DNA of 64,000 bases, from NCBI RefSeq assembly GCF_905220365.1, contig NC_061154.1, positions 1,612,001-1,676,000 on the forward strand, read 5' to 3'. Shown one piece after another: positions 1 to 11,550 of the stretch. Below the pieces are notes generated by a model. The model made no database searches. It had not been told where the DNA came from and saw only the letters and a list, made by a program, of their open reading frames with translations. This stretch comes from Vanessa cardui. Its lineage: Eukaryota; Arthropoda; Insecta; Lepidoptera; Nymphalidae. The position numbers were made by a program, and so were the translations under genes. How positions within the stretch are numbered: the stretch's first letter is position 1; each line of letters opens with the position of its first letter.

Positions 1-1099
1 GATATATCTGTAATTTGTTTCTATTATGACTAATTGATAGTGATAGAAGTGACTAATTATATCGGTGATATTTCTTATATTTATACACCGGTCTTATCTC
101 ATTACTTAAGAGTTATGAAATCCATAACCGTCCTCAATGAGATTTCATTTAAGCTCAATAGAAATATTCAAATGACATGATGATTCCTGAGATTAACGCA
201 ATCAAACTAATATCATATAAATATAGATATAATTAATTCAAAACGATACCGCGAATGTTATTTAAAATGAATATATTTATAATTGCATTACTGATATAAT
301 AATATATCCGTTCATTCATTAAAGAGATTTTATCGTTAATTTAATTATAAAAATAGCAACTAAAATATTGACAAATTAATTAAAGCTCTAACGAGCATTT
401 GTGTCGCCACTGGGCTTAATATAATCTGTCCATAATTTGTACTAAATTTTTGTTGTAATACTAAAATGATAATCAGGAAACGATGCCTCTGAAATGGTTT
501 ACTAAATCGCTACATTTGAAAATGTTACAGTAAATATTTTTGGTTTTTTTTGCGAGCCCAATTTAAGAAATTTGTATTTTGATAAAATAGATAAGAACTC
601 GTTTCATATTTAATGAAAAATAGGTCTTAATTAAGGTTGGTTCACTTAAGGTAGTTCGGTAACTGTTAACTGTATATGAAAAAAAATAGACGAATTGATA
701 ACCTGCCTTTTGAAGTCGGTTGAAAAAGAAGAGTATATATCGCCAGTTTTAACAAATTGTAATATTTCAAAGTAAAATTGCATTTTGTTTCAGCAAATTC
801 AATATATTTTTATTGAAAAAGTTATTTTGTATCGTCTAAGGTTACCACCGGTTCTGAATGTTATTATACATATGAGCTGAACCCATGGAAAAAATATATA
901 CATTCATAGTAAATGAGAATGCTGTCCATGATTTTTGAAATACTCTGTTACAAGAACATTGAATATGAACAACTTTTACACGTTAAATTTACTTCTTACT
1001 CTTAACAAGTTAATTAACTTACAAATATGTGTAATTTGCACATTTAGAATCGAAAAACCACTTACTGATAAAACACGAAATCTTAGAAACTATACATAT
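1..1099. other. AT-rich non-coding stretch
   Basis: I see no gene here. The only recognisable piece is at about 689-731, where GACGAATTGATAACCTGCC is followed by a TTTTGAAGTCGGTTGAAAAAG tail. It matches a second copy at about 59664-59707, so it is probably the 3' end of an old retroelement. The short open frame starting near 935 runs into the repeat that follows and is not supported as a gene. Confidence 0.5.
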
Positions 1100-1345
1100 A
1101 ATGAATTTGGAATGTCTGTTTGTAATATTAAAATAGCCTTTTACTCAATGCGTATGTATTTATACACGGTACATATACTAAAATAACATTTTTTACAATT
1201 TTTGTTTGTTTGTTCCGGCTAATCTCTGTAACGGCTGGACCGATTTTGACGGGAATATCACTGGCAGATACTGATATAACAGGTAACTTAGGCAACAATA
1301 ATATTTTTTTTTGTTATAGGTCGCGGGCACAGCTAATATCTAATA
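1100..1345 (+). mobile_element. Repeat F copy
   Basis: The core GGCTGGACCGATTTTGACGG, then a CACTGGCAGATACTGATATAA run and a TAACTTAGGCAAC segment, match copies at 5805, 33680 and, inverted, 43975 and 53295. The upstream part (GGAATGTCTGTTTGTAATATTAAAATAGCC) is shared with the 33680 copy, so the repeat includes more than the core. It ends near TCGCGGGCACAGCTAATAT. It is probably the 3' part of a non-LTR element or a non-autonomous derivative. No coding capacity is visible. Confidence 0.7.
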
Positions 1346-1456
1346 TAAACGTGAGATTTGGCAGGTTCCTTATATTGTGCTGTGTGTTCCTTATCCTTAG
1401 CGGATATCTATCCGCCAAGAATTCACGAAACTCTACCTAAGGGAGTAAATTATTAT

Positions 1457-1748
1457 ACTTGGTGGTAGGGCTTTGTGCAAGCCCGTCTGGGTTGGTACCA
1501 CCCACTAATCAGTTATTCTACCGCCAAATAATTAGTACTCAGTATTGTTGTGTTCCAGTCTGAAGAGTGAGTGAGCCAGTGTAACTACAGGCATAAGGGA
1601 CATAACATCTTAGTTCCCAAGGTTGGTGGCACATTGACGATGTAAGGAATAGTTAATATTTCTTCCAGCGTCATTGTCTATGGGCGATGGTGACCACTTA
1701 CCATGAGGTGGCCCATATGATCGTCCGCCAACATATACCATAAAAAAA
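1457..1748 (+). mobile_element. Repeat A, near full length
   Basis: This copy runs from ACTTGGTGGTAGGGCTTTGT to an A-run after CCAACATATACCATA. It is near complete with modest divergence (for example, an extra TTA after CCAAATAA). The A-rich 3' end indicates retroposition with the plus strand as sense. Confidence 0.85.
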
Positions 1749-2878
1749 TGGGCATTGGAGGTTCATTTTTTATTTATTCAAACACGCATTTATTAATTGG
1801 TTTTATTTGAATATAAATGAATTATATCATGAAAAGTTTTGCTGCTGCGTCCCCTGACGACAATTGACGTGTACGTTATCCAATTAGCAATAACCTTAGC
1901 ATCTTAGCAAACTCTGCCTCACGTTCGAATAAAGCATACAGATACTGTGTTAACCAAGTTATCTAAGTCGTGCCTTTCTACTGACGCATCCAGTGTATCT
2001 CACAGAATGTATCTATGGGCGGAGATGAACTAACCGTCAGCTCTAGTGGATACTAGATCTATCTTGTCTTTTGTCATGGACCAATCGTCCAATCAAAATA
2101 CAAAATTGGTGACACGATATCACAAAGATAAATACGATTATGAAAAGATTATTTTTTCGAATGATTAGAGCAGCCATTTTACGCCGAAGATATCATATCA
2201 AGGATGTCATCAATGGCTGGATAATACTTGATTGTAGAACACTGCCCATCGTAGCTTCATTATATTATTAATAATTGACGTCAAAAATCTCTGTCCAATA
2301 ATATTAGCCATAAGTTCGACAATACGAAAATTAACCTACTAACGCCTCTATCTATCTCATCTACTGGTTCAAAAATAACTATATAGATATATAGATATAT
2401 ATATATATATAGACATAACTTAAACTCTTCTGAATATTACATAGACATAACTTTATGATTATGATGAAATGTATGTTTAAGCATCTAAAATTAGAACCTT
2501 TTCGTTTTAATGAAGTTAGTTAAAAAATATTGTCTATCTTAAATTCTTGGTATATTATTATATTTAATTTTATATAGTCGTATACAATATATGTGATTAT
2601 AAATACTTATTACTATAGAAATCCGTTATTTATGAATCGATTTGGAATGTAATTCTTTGAAATGAATGAAAAAAATATCACATATTTTTTATATTTTGTC
2701 TTAGTACTATTTGAAGTCGTTTGGTTTTAATGAAAACGTTATTTAGTGGTGACTTGTTAAACAGTGTATTGTCTTCTTCTTTTGAATATCAAACCAATGA
2801 TAATAATGGAAAGAGAAAAATATATTTTTAATTATACAAAACTACAATTAATGTTTTATAAAGTACATAGTTCGTATC
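1749..2878. other. Non-coding stretch with TA microsatellite
   Basis: No gene or repeat family is recognised. A short (TA)n array lies at about 2386-2412. The 1840-2110 part has a more balanced composition than its surroundings but no convincing open frame or splice pattern. Confidence 0.4.
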
Positions 2879-3215
2879 TTTTTTGTGGTATAGATTGGTC
2901 GACGATCATATGGGCCATCTGATGGTAAGTGGTCACCATCACCCGTAGACAATGAAGCTGTAAGAAAGATTAACTATTCCTTATATCGTCAACATGCCAC
3001 CAACCTTGATAACTAAGATATTATGTCCTTGTGCCTGTAGTTATACTGACTCACACTCCCTTCAAACCGGAACACAACAATAGTAGTCAGTATTGTTTAT
3101 TAATTAACATTAGTATAGTTATTGTCAGTACTGTTATTTGGCGGTAAAATAATTGATAATAATGAGTGAGTGGTACCTACCCAGACGGGCTTGCACAAAA
3201 CCCTACCACCAAGTA
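2879..3215 (-). mobile_element. Repeat A with internal expansion
   Basis: A minus-sense copy runs from a TTTTGTGGTATAG end to CCCTACCACCAAGT. About 40 extra bases around 3095-3140 (TTATTAATTAACATTAGTATAG and a repeat of the CAGTATTGTT motif) interrupt it. This looks like local duplication with AT insertion rather than another transposon. Confidence 0.8.
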
Positions 3216-3532
3216 TGTCGAAGTAAAGTCTTCGTGGCTGAATAGACCCATACCGTATTACTGCGTACATATTTAATAAACTTTGATTAAAGTTTATTAC
3301 TTACATTAAACGAATAATTACGCATTCGAACAATTCAACGAAATATATAATTTAGTATTGAAACAGATCGTTGTGGAATCTGATATGCGATATTTTGTTT
3401 TAATTATTAATCAAACCAGTCTTGATACTGATGTAATTTTTTTATTGTTTTACTATAATTTTTTAAACATATATAAACTGTTAGTCATTTTGAAGACAAC
3501 TGTATTTCACTATTCTTGTGACATCACTACAT

Positions 3533-3784
3533 AGTATAGAATAAAGTCGCTTACTGCTGTCTGTCCCGTATGCTTAGATCTTTAAAATTACGCAACTGAT
3601 TTTGATGCGGTCTTTTTAATAGATAGAGTGATTCGAGGGAAAGGTTTTTGAACAATAGACATTGACAATATAGTAATGAAACATTAATAATTTTAGTAGT
3701 TTCTAATACGATGTAAATGAACAAATTCTCTATTATGTTTAGTATCAATATTGCACCCGTGCGAAGCCGGGGCGGATCGCTTGT
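3533..3784 (+). mobile_element. Repeat G copy
   Basis: The copy starts AGTATAGAATAAAGTCGCTT, contains ACTGATTTTGATGCGG, and ends GCGAAGCCGGGGCGGATCGC. It is one of the two uninterrupted G copies (the other is at 16031) and so defines the family length of about 250 bp. Small open frames on both strands here are repeat-derived. Confidence 0.75.
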
Positions 3785-4513
3785 ATCGAACAAGTTCAAC
3801 GAGTTTCTTACAATTAATATGAAAAGTGTTATAAATAAATATTTCTGTACAAAAAATATCAACAACGTGTACATAGTGACGAGGAGACACTCGACTGCGG
3901 GGTAGGATTAAACAAAAATAGATTTGTAATTAATGGCCGTTTGAGCCCACAATCTTATAGCGAGTATTCGAGATTTTCATTTAAACGATTATAATAAAAA
4001 CAACTTCATATCGTATTGATGCAATTTTTTTCATTAAAATATGTGTGAAGGTTAAACTTTCTTTTATTTTGTTTTACGATCTTCATGGAAACATTACGAG
4101 ACCGTTTAGCGCTTGATAAATTATTGTTTTTTTTTTTTGTTACTAATTATTAAATGTTGTATATTTTTTATTATTTGGGCTCTGTATAAGTACGTCTGGA
4201 TATGTTACCTCCCACTTGCCAGTCTAGCTCCGATATTTTAATACTTTATATTCGTTACATAAGGGATTTTTCTTGTTGCTTAATAGCGGTTTCTAAGAAA
4301 TTATAATAGTTCCAAAGGCGTTGGTAATTAGCAAACATTTAGAACATCTACGCTCATTGCTTACAAAATATTTGAAAATATATAATTATTTTAGTTTTTA
4401 TTACAATTATTAAAAACTAAAAGAATAAGATGTCCTACGAAATTAACTATTCTTCTGTTTTGATGCCTTAGGTTCCTACTACAATAAATCATTTGCGAAA
4501 GTATAGAATTGAT
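3785..4513. other. Non-coding stretch
   Basis: AT-rich with several T runs; nothing recognised. Confidence 0.4.
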
Positions 4514-4563
4514 CCCCATTCAAGTCAGCTTTACAAAGGTATGTAAAGCTGACTTGAATGGGG
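4514..4563. repeat. Perfect 22-bp hairpin
   Basis: Arms at 4514-4535 and 4542-4563 are exact reverse complements of 22 bp around a 6-base spacer (AAGGTA). The arm begins CCCCATTCAAGTCAGC. Neither arm is seen elsewhere in the window. A perfect stem of this length in decaying intergenic DNA must be recent or maintained. Confidence 0.9.
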
Positions 4564-4934
4564 AAATACCTATAGTATCTTAATTCTGTAAACTCCCAAG
4601 AGTATATAACTGAAATAAGGGTAAAGATATTCCGGTTGTACTGCATTATTTGTTTATATACAACAGGAACGTTACGTTAATTTGTTATCGTGACGTTAAT
4701 TATTTTTTATCGTTAAAAAACCTATCTTAAAGATCCAAAATCCACTACGCAATGAAAAATAAACTCATTTCATTGAAACAAATTATTCGTAAACCTTATA
4801 TGATATTGCAGCATGAAATTTTGTGAGGAATATTTACGCATAGTTTTGTATATAAGTACATATACCTGTTGACTTCCAAGCAGGATATATTAATATAAAT
4901 AATTGTATTTAACTAACATGACTTGTATTTTTTT
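4564..4934. other. Non-coding stretch
   Basis: Nothing recognised. Confidence 0.4.
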
Positions 4935-5083
4935 AAATATTGAAAAAGAGTAACTACTGACTTTCTTGCCGGTTCTTCTCGGTAGAATCTGCTTTGAGAA
5001 CCGGTGGTAGCTTCACTTATTCACGATTCAATAGTATTTGTAAAAGCCTACTTGAATTAAATTTTTTTGATTTTGATTTTAAA
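4935..5083 (+). mobile_element. Repeat C copy
   Basis: The sequence runs from GAAAAAGAGTAACTACTGAC through TTGCCGGTTCTTCTCGGTAG to CCTACTTGAATTAAATTTTT with a TTTTGATTTTGATTTTA tail. The GATTT-type tail fits a retroposon copied from its 3' end. Confidence 0.8.
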
Positions 5084-5551
5084 TGATACCTATATATTAT
5101 ATTTCAAATACATGAAAATCCTAAATATTAATTAAAAGTACACTTTACATATCATCTGCAAATTCCTTTTCACGAAAACTTTTTGTTTCACGGTTTTTTA
5201 AAATCCTTGGTACCCACTGTTAAGGGTTATTGATCAGTTTTATTTCAAGGAAATTCCCATAGGATTTATTGAGGACTTACCTAATTAAAATTAGTTAAGA
5301 ATCATTGCGATCAAATGAAAGTAAATCAATACCAAATTAAATGAAATATAGTTGTACTGTGTTTAGTTGAATTATATAATTTTCTGTATGTAATATAATA
5401 TTCAAAAGAAATAATTATGCTATTGATGTGATATTAGCTCTAACTACCAAAATAATCGTATTATTTACACGGGTCCTTTAATTAGGCACGTATTGGATAT
5501 TTTGTTTTTATAACCGTATCATAAAATAAACAGTCAAATGACAGACGACAT

Positions 5552-5775
5552 GGTCCAGTGGTCAGAATACGAATTTTAAGCTGAAGATTGCGGGTTCAAA
5601 CCCGGACTAGTTTCACTGATGTTTTTTTTACAATTTGCCTATCAGTTTCTGTCTGAGAAAACTTGCAAACTTGAAATTAAAGTTTGTCACGTGTTTATCC
5701 ATCAACCCGCATTGGAGCGGCTTGAAATATACTCTAAACCTTGATAAAGAGCTTCTTTAGTTCAGCATTGGAATC
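5552..5775 (+). mobile_element. Repeat B, old divergent copy
   Basis: The tRNA-like head is readable (GACATGGTCCAGTGGTCAGA, then GATTGCGGGTTCAAACCCGG). The body keeps CACGTGTTTATCCATCAACC and CGCATTGGAGCGGCTTG. Internal portions are missing or scrambled. It could belong to a related tRNA-SINE subfamily. Confidence 0.6.
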
Positions 5776-5804
5776 TATACATATTTTTTAAAATTAAATA
5801 ACCT

Positions 5805-5940
5805 TTATTTTACAATTTTGTCTGTCTGTCTGTCTGTTTGTTCCGGCTAATCTCTGGAACGGCTGGACCGATTTTGACGGGACTTTCACTGGCAGATAAC
5901 TGATATAATAAGGAGTAACTTAGGTTATTTATTTTTGTTA
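5805..5940 (+). mobile_element. Repeat F core
   Basis: A (TGTC)n stretch is followed by TTGTTCCGGCTAATCTCTGG and the GACCGATTTTGACGGGACTT core, ending near GGAGTAACTTAGG. It lacks the upstream part seen in the 1100 copy. Confidence 0.75.
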
Positions 5941-6226
5941 AATTATTATTATGTCATTTACAATTTTTCAATATTACTGTGTTACGAAATTAATTTATTA
6001 TACAAAGTTATTGTGTACAACTTATTATTTATGAGATTTAAACAGTAAATTTTTATGTTTTAATTACAGTTCTTATACGAACGTATTTTATATGAATACA
6101 TCAGATCGATTTAGTTCCAATACATGTAGTAAGTTGTAAAATATGACCAAGAGTTTCTCTAAGCGATTTTGCTAGAAATGAATCAACCATAAATCCATCA
6201 AAGGGCTTGCTGTTATAATATCTCCT

Positions 6227-6475
6227 TGTCACCTATATGCTGATGGATTTACATTGCTGCATCATTTTCTAATTTGAGTGACGCAGTTGAGTAGATTAAT
6301 AGTGACTTAGCTGTTATTAGCAATTGGGCTATATCATATGGCCTGTTAATTAATCCTCTCAAATCACAGACCATGATTGTGGACAGTACAATTCAAGTGT
6401 CCAAGTTAAAGGATGCTGTATTGTCCAAAATAGAATAATAACCGTTTTTGTTTCGTTAGGCTATAAATCTTAATT
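6227..6475 (+). pseudogene. Degraded non-LTR reverse transcriptase fragment
   Basis: Conceptual translation gives HLYADGFTLLHH and, after a one-base frame change near 6275, a stretch with the order SDAVE, INSDLAVISNWAISYGLL and INPLKSQTMIV. This is the palm and thumb region of a Jockey/CR1-type reverse transcriptase. The usual catalytic YADD reads YADG, and there is at least one in-frame stop (in place of a residue after SDAVE). Further matching residues may extend to about 6475. No endonuclease or earlier RT motifs were found just upstream. The copy is dead. The clade assignment is from general motif knowledge, not a search. Confidence 0.75.
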
Positions 6476-6552
6476 CTCAGTTGGTTAATATCTCAAGATC
6501 TTAACACGTGCCTTTCAATGAAACAGTTATTTTTTATGTTGTCGCCAATTAA

Positions 6553-6592
<40 letters not shown>
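6553..6592. repeat. (AT)n microsatellite
   Basis: Uninterrupted dinucleotide array of about 40 bases. Confidence 0.95.
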
Positions 6593-6595
<3 letters not shown>

Positions 6596-7289
6596 GGTAA
6601 CCGTCAGGCTATTAAGGTACTAACGCTTCAAAAGAGCTCTTTAATTATTTACCGGAAATGAAGGAACAATCTTAAGTTCTTAATTATTTCGCGTTTCTAG
6701 GTTAAATCATTCTGTATCACAGCTGTAAAACTCAGTAATACTCCTTATTTTTTATAAAGCTATACAACTTTCGAACCTATCAATGGGGATATTATAAAAT
6801 ACTAAGTATGATTATGATCTTTTATAAATCTAATCAGAAATATTTTTGTATGTAAGTATATCATGATTATTGTGCGCTGGTTTTGTTTCTTTTACATAGT
6901 AATTATTCATATAATTTTATCGTTTATCTAGGAAAAATATGAAACGAAAATCTGAACAATAATAATAACAAAACTAATTTCATATACATTTAAATTTATA
7001 TTATTATTTTTTGCCATTCAATCGAAGTTGGATCGAAAAGCAATCGAAATCGTATCATAATCGATATAAATATATAAAATTAGTCCTGTGTTACGATTAA
7101 GCTCAGTTTTATTTTATGAGAAATACAGTTCAAGCTGTATCAGAATAGAATATATGAGGTAACATAATCGTTACATATTGGTGGAATTGACCCCCTGTTG
7201 ACAACCTGGGGCCTATGATACAGCTGCGTTACCAATAGTTCATTCACCTTTCATAACTATCACAGGTATATTATTAAAAAAAATAAAAG
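6593..7289. other. Non-coding stretch
   Basis: AT-rich; nothing recognised apart from unremarkable sequence around 7170-7260. Confidence 0.4.
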
Positions 7290-7545
7290 TTGTGTAGGGG
7301 ATGGACAACTACAACGCCTAATGGTAAGTGGTCATCACTACCTACATACAGACGTTGGAACTGTAAGAAACATTAAATATTTGTCAATGAGCCTCTAACC
7401 CTGGGAACGAAAAATATATGCCTTAAAAATATATCGTATTATTTAAATATATCTTCAAACAATACTAAGCATTGCTTTGACGGTAGAATAGCTAGGTAGA
7501 ATATAAATGACGAGTCAAAACCTACCCAGATGAGTTTACACCAAG
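7290..7545 (-). mobile_element. Repeat A, heavily decayed
   Basis: Only patches align: AATGGTAAGTGGTCATCACT, AACTGTAAGAAACATTAAAT and a final CCTACCCAGATGAGTTTACA. It is older than most other A copies here. Confidence 0.6.
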
Positions 7546-9550
7546 CGTTTTGATTATTATTTTATTTTCACCTACAATTCAATTTGGTAACATGATTCGA
7601 GTGCTTATAAAAACCCACGAGAAAAAAGAATATTTCGACTTTCCGATTCCACGTAGAATCCTCGATAGAGATAAAAATAAAATTATTAGTATTGTGTAAA
7701 AAAATCCCTTTCAAGAATAAAATATCTTGACTAAAATACTAGGAAACGCGGCCCACCTAACAGTACCCTTATGGAGACTTTGGATAACACATCGAGTATA
7801 TAACGACACGATCGTGGCCGAAATTATTGCCTCAGCAAAATAAAACGCGACTAATCAATCTCAGATGTCGACTATATCATTCTATTCGACATATAGTTTT
7901 CGATTTGAGCAAGAATATAGAAACTGTCTAATTGACGTTTTTTTTTTTAATTAATACGCCATAACTGTCTACATACATTTTATTTTATTTCACCCCTCTT
8001 ATTCGTAGCTTTCTAGTAATCAATGTTTCTTTATTACGCCTCGTATATAATTCTATGATCAATATATCTTGAAAATAACCGTTCCTCAGAGAACTTAAAT
8101 TTAAATATATGTATAATTAAAAATGGAACGCATAACACTTACTACTAAATAAGAGAATATTACCATTAATAAAAATATATGAGTTTAGAAATAATATCTC
8201 AGAGGAATCAGTTTTAAAAGCGACAGTAAAAAAAATATAACATTACGTTGTTTCTCTTGTAACGTACTAGAAAATATCTATGTACCATGTTCGTAAGTAA
8301 CAATTAAAAAAAAACGCAACAAAGTCACCCGCTCGTGAAATAGGTCCATTGTTACGCACTTGAGACCGAATTAGCATTGGCACCAATGCCACCGATAAGG
8401 AGATTTCACGCCCTATTGACCTTACACTCAACCCTATAAGGTCGAATATCGTGTGAACGCGCTCTGAGGACCCGAGAGTACCGGAGTTATACGTATGTAA
8501 AAATGTACCAGAGGGCCACCCACGAACAGTGAACGTAATGAACAAATGCACAAACATGCAATATCCCCTTCACGTGCATGGATCAGCTAACAACGCTTTC
8601 ATGGGATATTCAGTTTAATTGTGACATTTTTTTTTTATTTATTTGTACCAACGAGACTCCCAACTTCGTTCGCGGTTAGAAAATAGAACAAAACCTTTTT
8701 TCTGGTAGAAAGAACTCTGGCTTAACAACATTAAAAATTTTAATTTTCTAAAATAAATTTAACATTATAACTGAACAGGGTATGCTTACCATGATAAGTT
8801 ACACCAAAGCCTATAGAGTGCTTATAGTGATACAAATTCAATTATTGAAAGCTGTATTGATAGCATAAAAACTATAATAAAAATTAAATTCCACACCACC
8901 AATATACAATAGCACATAATATAAATATTAATTAAAATCAAATATTATTATTTAATTTATTCATACATATCGCATGATGACGTTTTAATACATTTTTGCA
9001 ATTCGCTGCGCAAGCGCTTGGTCGCTTACGTAGCTAGAAAACTACGGTCACATAAAACTTTACGTTAGCACAATTTAATCAACACTACACTTTCAAACGG
9101 GGTCAGGAATTGCGACACTCATAATTATATGTACGCGTTTTAATAAAATTTGAATTTATGTTTGTGGGTCACTGTTCGTTCTGTATTCAAGGGCACGGAT
9201 TTGAAGCTACGAATTATATTAATAACTAGATTTATTCGCGGCTTTACTCGCGCGAATTTATAAAACACTTTCGATTCTCGTTATACCCCCTTAGGGATGG
9301 AGTCTCGTAAAATCCTTAACTGATCTACACCCTCTGAATCTGCCAAATTCAACTTTTTAGATGTTATAATTTCTAATAAATCGTGAATAATCCGTGAATA
9401 GTATTTCGCTTGTATATATTAATAATGGTTAATAATGTTTTTAAGTCATTTTCTGAATTTTTTCCGAGAACACGTCAATTCTAATAGATGATAACTGGTT
9501 AAAATCTACCAGCAGCGTCCAATTTTCATTTGCTAAATTTGTTAATGATT
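7546..9550. other. Non-coding stretch with one GC-richer block
   Basis: About 8325-8560 has balanced base composition and carries an open frame of 96 codons on the minus strand that I could not relate to any family. About 9230-9345 contains TTCGCGGCTTTACTCGCGCG, a phrase typical of the ends of lepidopteran non-LTR fragments. The rest is AT-rich with nothing recognised. Confidence 0.4.
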
Positions 9551-9660
9551 CAACTCGTGGTCAGCGGTTAAGAAAACCATCGTAAGGATACCTGCAGAAG
9601 CCATATTATGTCAATCTGCCTCTTGCATCTAACCTATGTGGGTTAACCATATCTACAACT
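9551..9660 (+). mobile_element. Repeat B fragment, decayed
   Basis: The middle of the SINE is recognisable as GTGGTCAGCGGTTAAGAAAACCATCGTAAGGATACCTGC (in parts). It corresponds to the segment that reads GGCGGTGAAGGAAAACATCG in younger copies. Confidence 0.45.
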
Positions 9661-10372
9661 TACTCCAAAATAGTCTTTCTTGTCATTTTAGAAGAAAAAA
9701 AAGGTCTGGGAAATGGACCACTTGTATCAGACATATGAATCATTCCCCATAAATTCATATATCTTACTAAACACCGCTTATAAAGCAATGCGTGCACTGT
9801 TGTATTCCGGTCAATAAGTTTAAACGGCAAGTTTTAATTTTAGGATTAAACGGCAGGCAGGATATGTTTTTCTACTTAGGTCTGGGATTACTCGTGTTTT
9901 GGCAAAGTAAGAATTAATAAATAAAAATAACTAGGTAAACACAGGCTATCGGACTTGCTTCCCTGGCCTGGCATTCATCTTACATATCATTGAAATTATA
10001 TTTATTAATTCTTGATCTCTTCCTTCTACTCTTGTCAATAACTAGGCATAAATAATACTTTCATAAAAAAGATTATCGATCATCCCACTAAGGCCTTCTG
10101 ACCTGGACCCATCTAACTTTAACACATAAAGCTGAGAATTTATTTTCATATTTAGAAACGAAAATAATTGAATAACGTACATTGAAATTGACTCTCGATT
10201 TCTGTCGCCAATAAATTCATACATCGGTATCTACAAGAAGCTTTGCCAGTTCACAAATTTGAATCACATGCAGAGAAAACTTAAATGCTAAAATTGTGGG
10301 GTCTTTTGTCATGCGGAATAAATAAAAACTTCAGTATTCTGTAATGTACAAATAAAATACAGATTTTCTTAG
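9661..10372. other. Non-coding stretch
   Basis: Nothing recognised; a 60-codon minus-strand open frame at 10042-10224 has no coding signature. Confidence 0.4.
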
Positions 10373-10490
10373 AAGATTAACTACTGAATTTCTTGCCAGT
10401 TCGCGGTACAATCCATTCTCTGAAACTGTGGCTGCAGTATCGTAATCTAATCTTGTAAAATGACGAATGAGATCCTACTTAAATTATATT
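10373..10490 (+). mobile_element. Repeat C, diverged copy
   Basis: TTAACTACTGAATTTCTTGC and, further on, CTTGTAAAATGACGAATGAG followed by CCTACTTAAATTA keep the family order with many substitutions. Confidence 0.6.
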
Positions 10491-11261
10491 AGGATTATTA
10501 TGAATGTTGTTGCCAGTATTTTTTAAGCTTAAATTTAATCCACTTTAAAATGTAACGTTTTAAACGACCGCTAAAGACTTGCAACCAACCTTTTTTGTTT
10601 CGAATTTTATTTATTTAGTAATTTTGAAGAGAACAGACGAATATATCTGATATTACTCCGTTCGATATCTCCGGTCATTTAATCTACCGTCCTCTACGAA
10701 TTCTGGATTATTCCTTCCTTCATAAAATGAATTCACAATTTTAAACCGACATTTCAAATAAACTGACTCTCATATGTATCTTTCGTATTGAACAAATAAA
10801 TAAAAAACAGCAATATCGGTTGCTAAGTACACAAATGTTTCACGTAGCCGTTGTATAATAATAAATATTAAGTTTCACAATATACTGTAGTTTAAAAAAG
10901 TATTATGTCGCACTTTTTTTTAAATATACAACTTCTTTTGGCGCATTTTGTGGGTTAGTCTCACTCCGCTGGACTTTACGGCCTTTTGGGCACGGCGCGT
11001 ACTCGATACAACTTCTTTGCCATATATTAAGTATATAAACGAAACTGAGAAGTTGAGGACGTATTAATTAAATGTTATAATGATAAATATAAAAGCAACA
11101 GATTTTCAACGTGCCACTGCTTGGCTAAGTATCTTTATTTTTAGAAGGTTTTGAGCGAATGTTGTGGCATTCGTTTTTCTATACAAAAAAAGAATGATAA
11201 TCTCTTTACGTTTTATTCATATGAAAATTCAGTATTCTTTCACTGGTTTACTGGTTCACTG
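10491..11261. other. Non-coding stretch
   Basis: Nothing identified; about 10940-11005 is GC-richer (CCGCTGGACTTTACGGCC) and could be the end of an unrecognised retroelement. Confidence 0.35.
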
Positions 11262-11279
11262 ACCTAACCTAACCTAACT
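11262..11279. repeat. Three CCTAA units
   Basis: CCTAACCTAACCTAA is three copies of the insect telomere-type unit (TTAGG on the other strand). Three units can occur by chance. Confidence 0.6.
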
Positions 11280-11317
11280 ACTTTGAGTACTCGGATTAAT
11301 TACTTATATATCGCTTA

Positions 11318-11550
11318 CTTGATGGTTGGGCATTGTCATACCAACAACCAACTCATCAGATATTCTACGGAGATACTTATAAATGTTGTTTTCTTGATTC
11401 GAAGTGAGTAATCCAGTAACTACAGGCACAGCGTTGTAACATGTTGGCTTCCAATGTTGGTGACGTATTAGCGATTTAATGAATGGTTGATATTTTTACA
11501 GCAGCAATTTTTATAGGCGGTTATAACCACATACTAAAACATAAAAAAGC
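11318..11550 (+). mobile_element. Repeat A, old decayed copy
   Basis: Readable phrases include CCAACTCATCAGATATTCTAC, CAGTAACTACAGGCACAGC and CCAATGTTGGTGACGTATTA, followed by an A-rich end at ACATAAAAAAGC. Confidence 0.6.
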
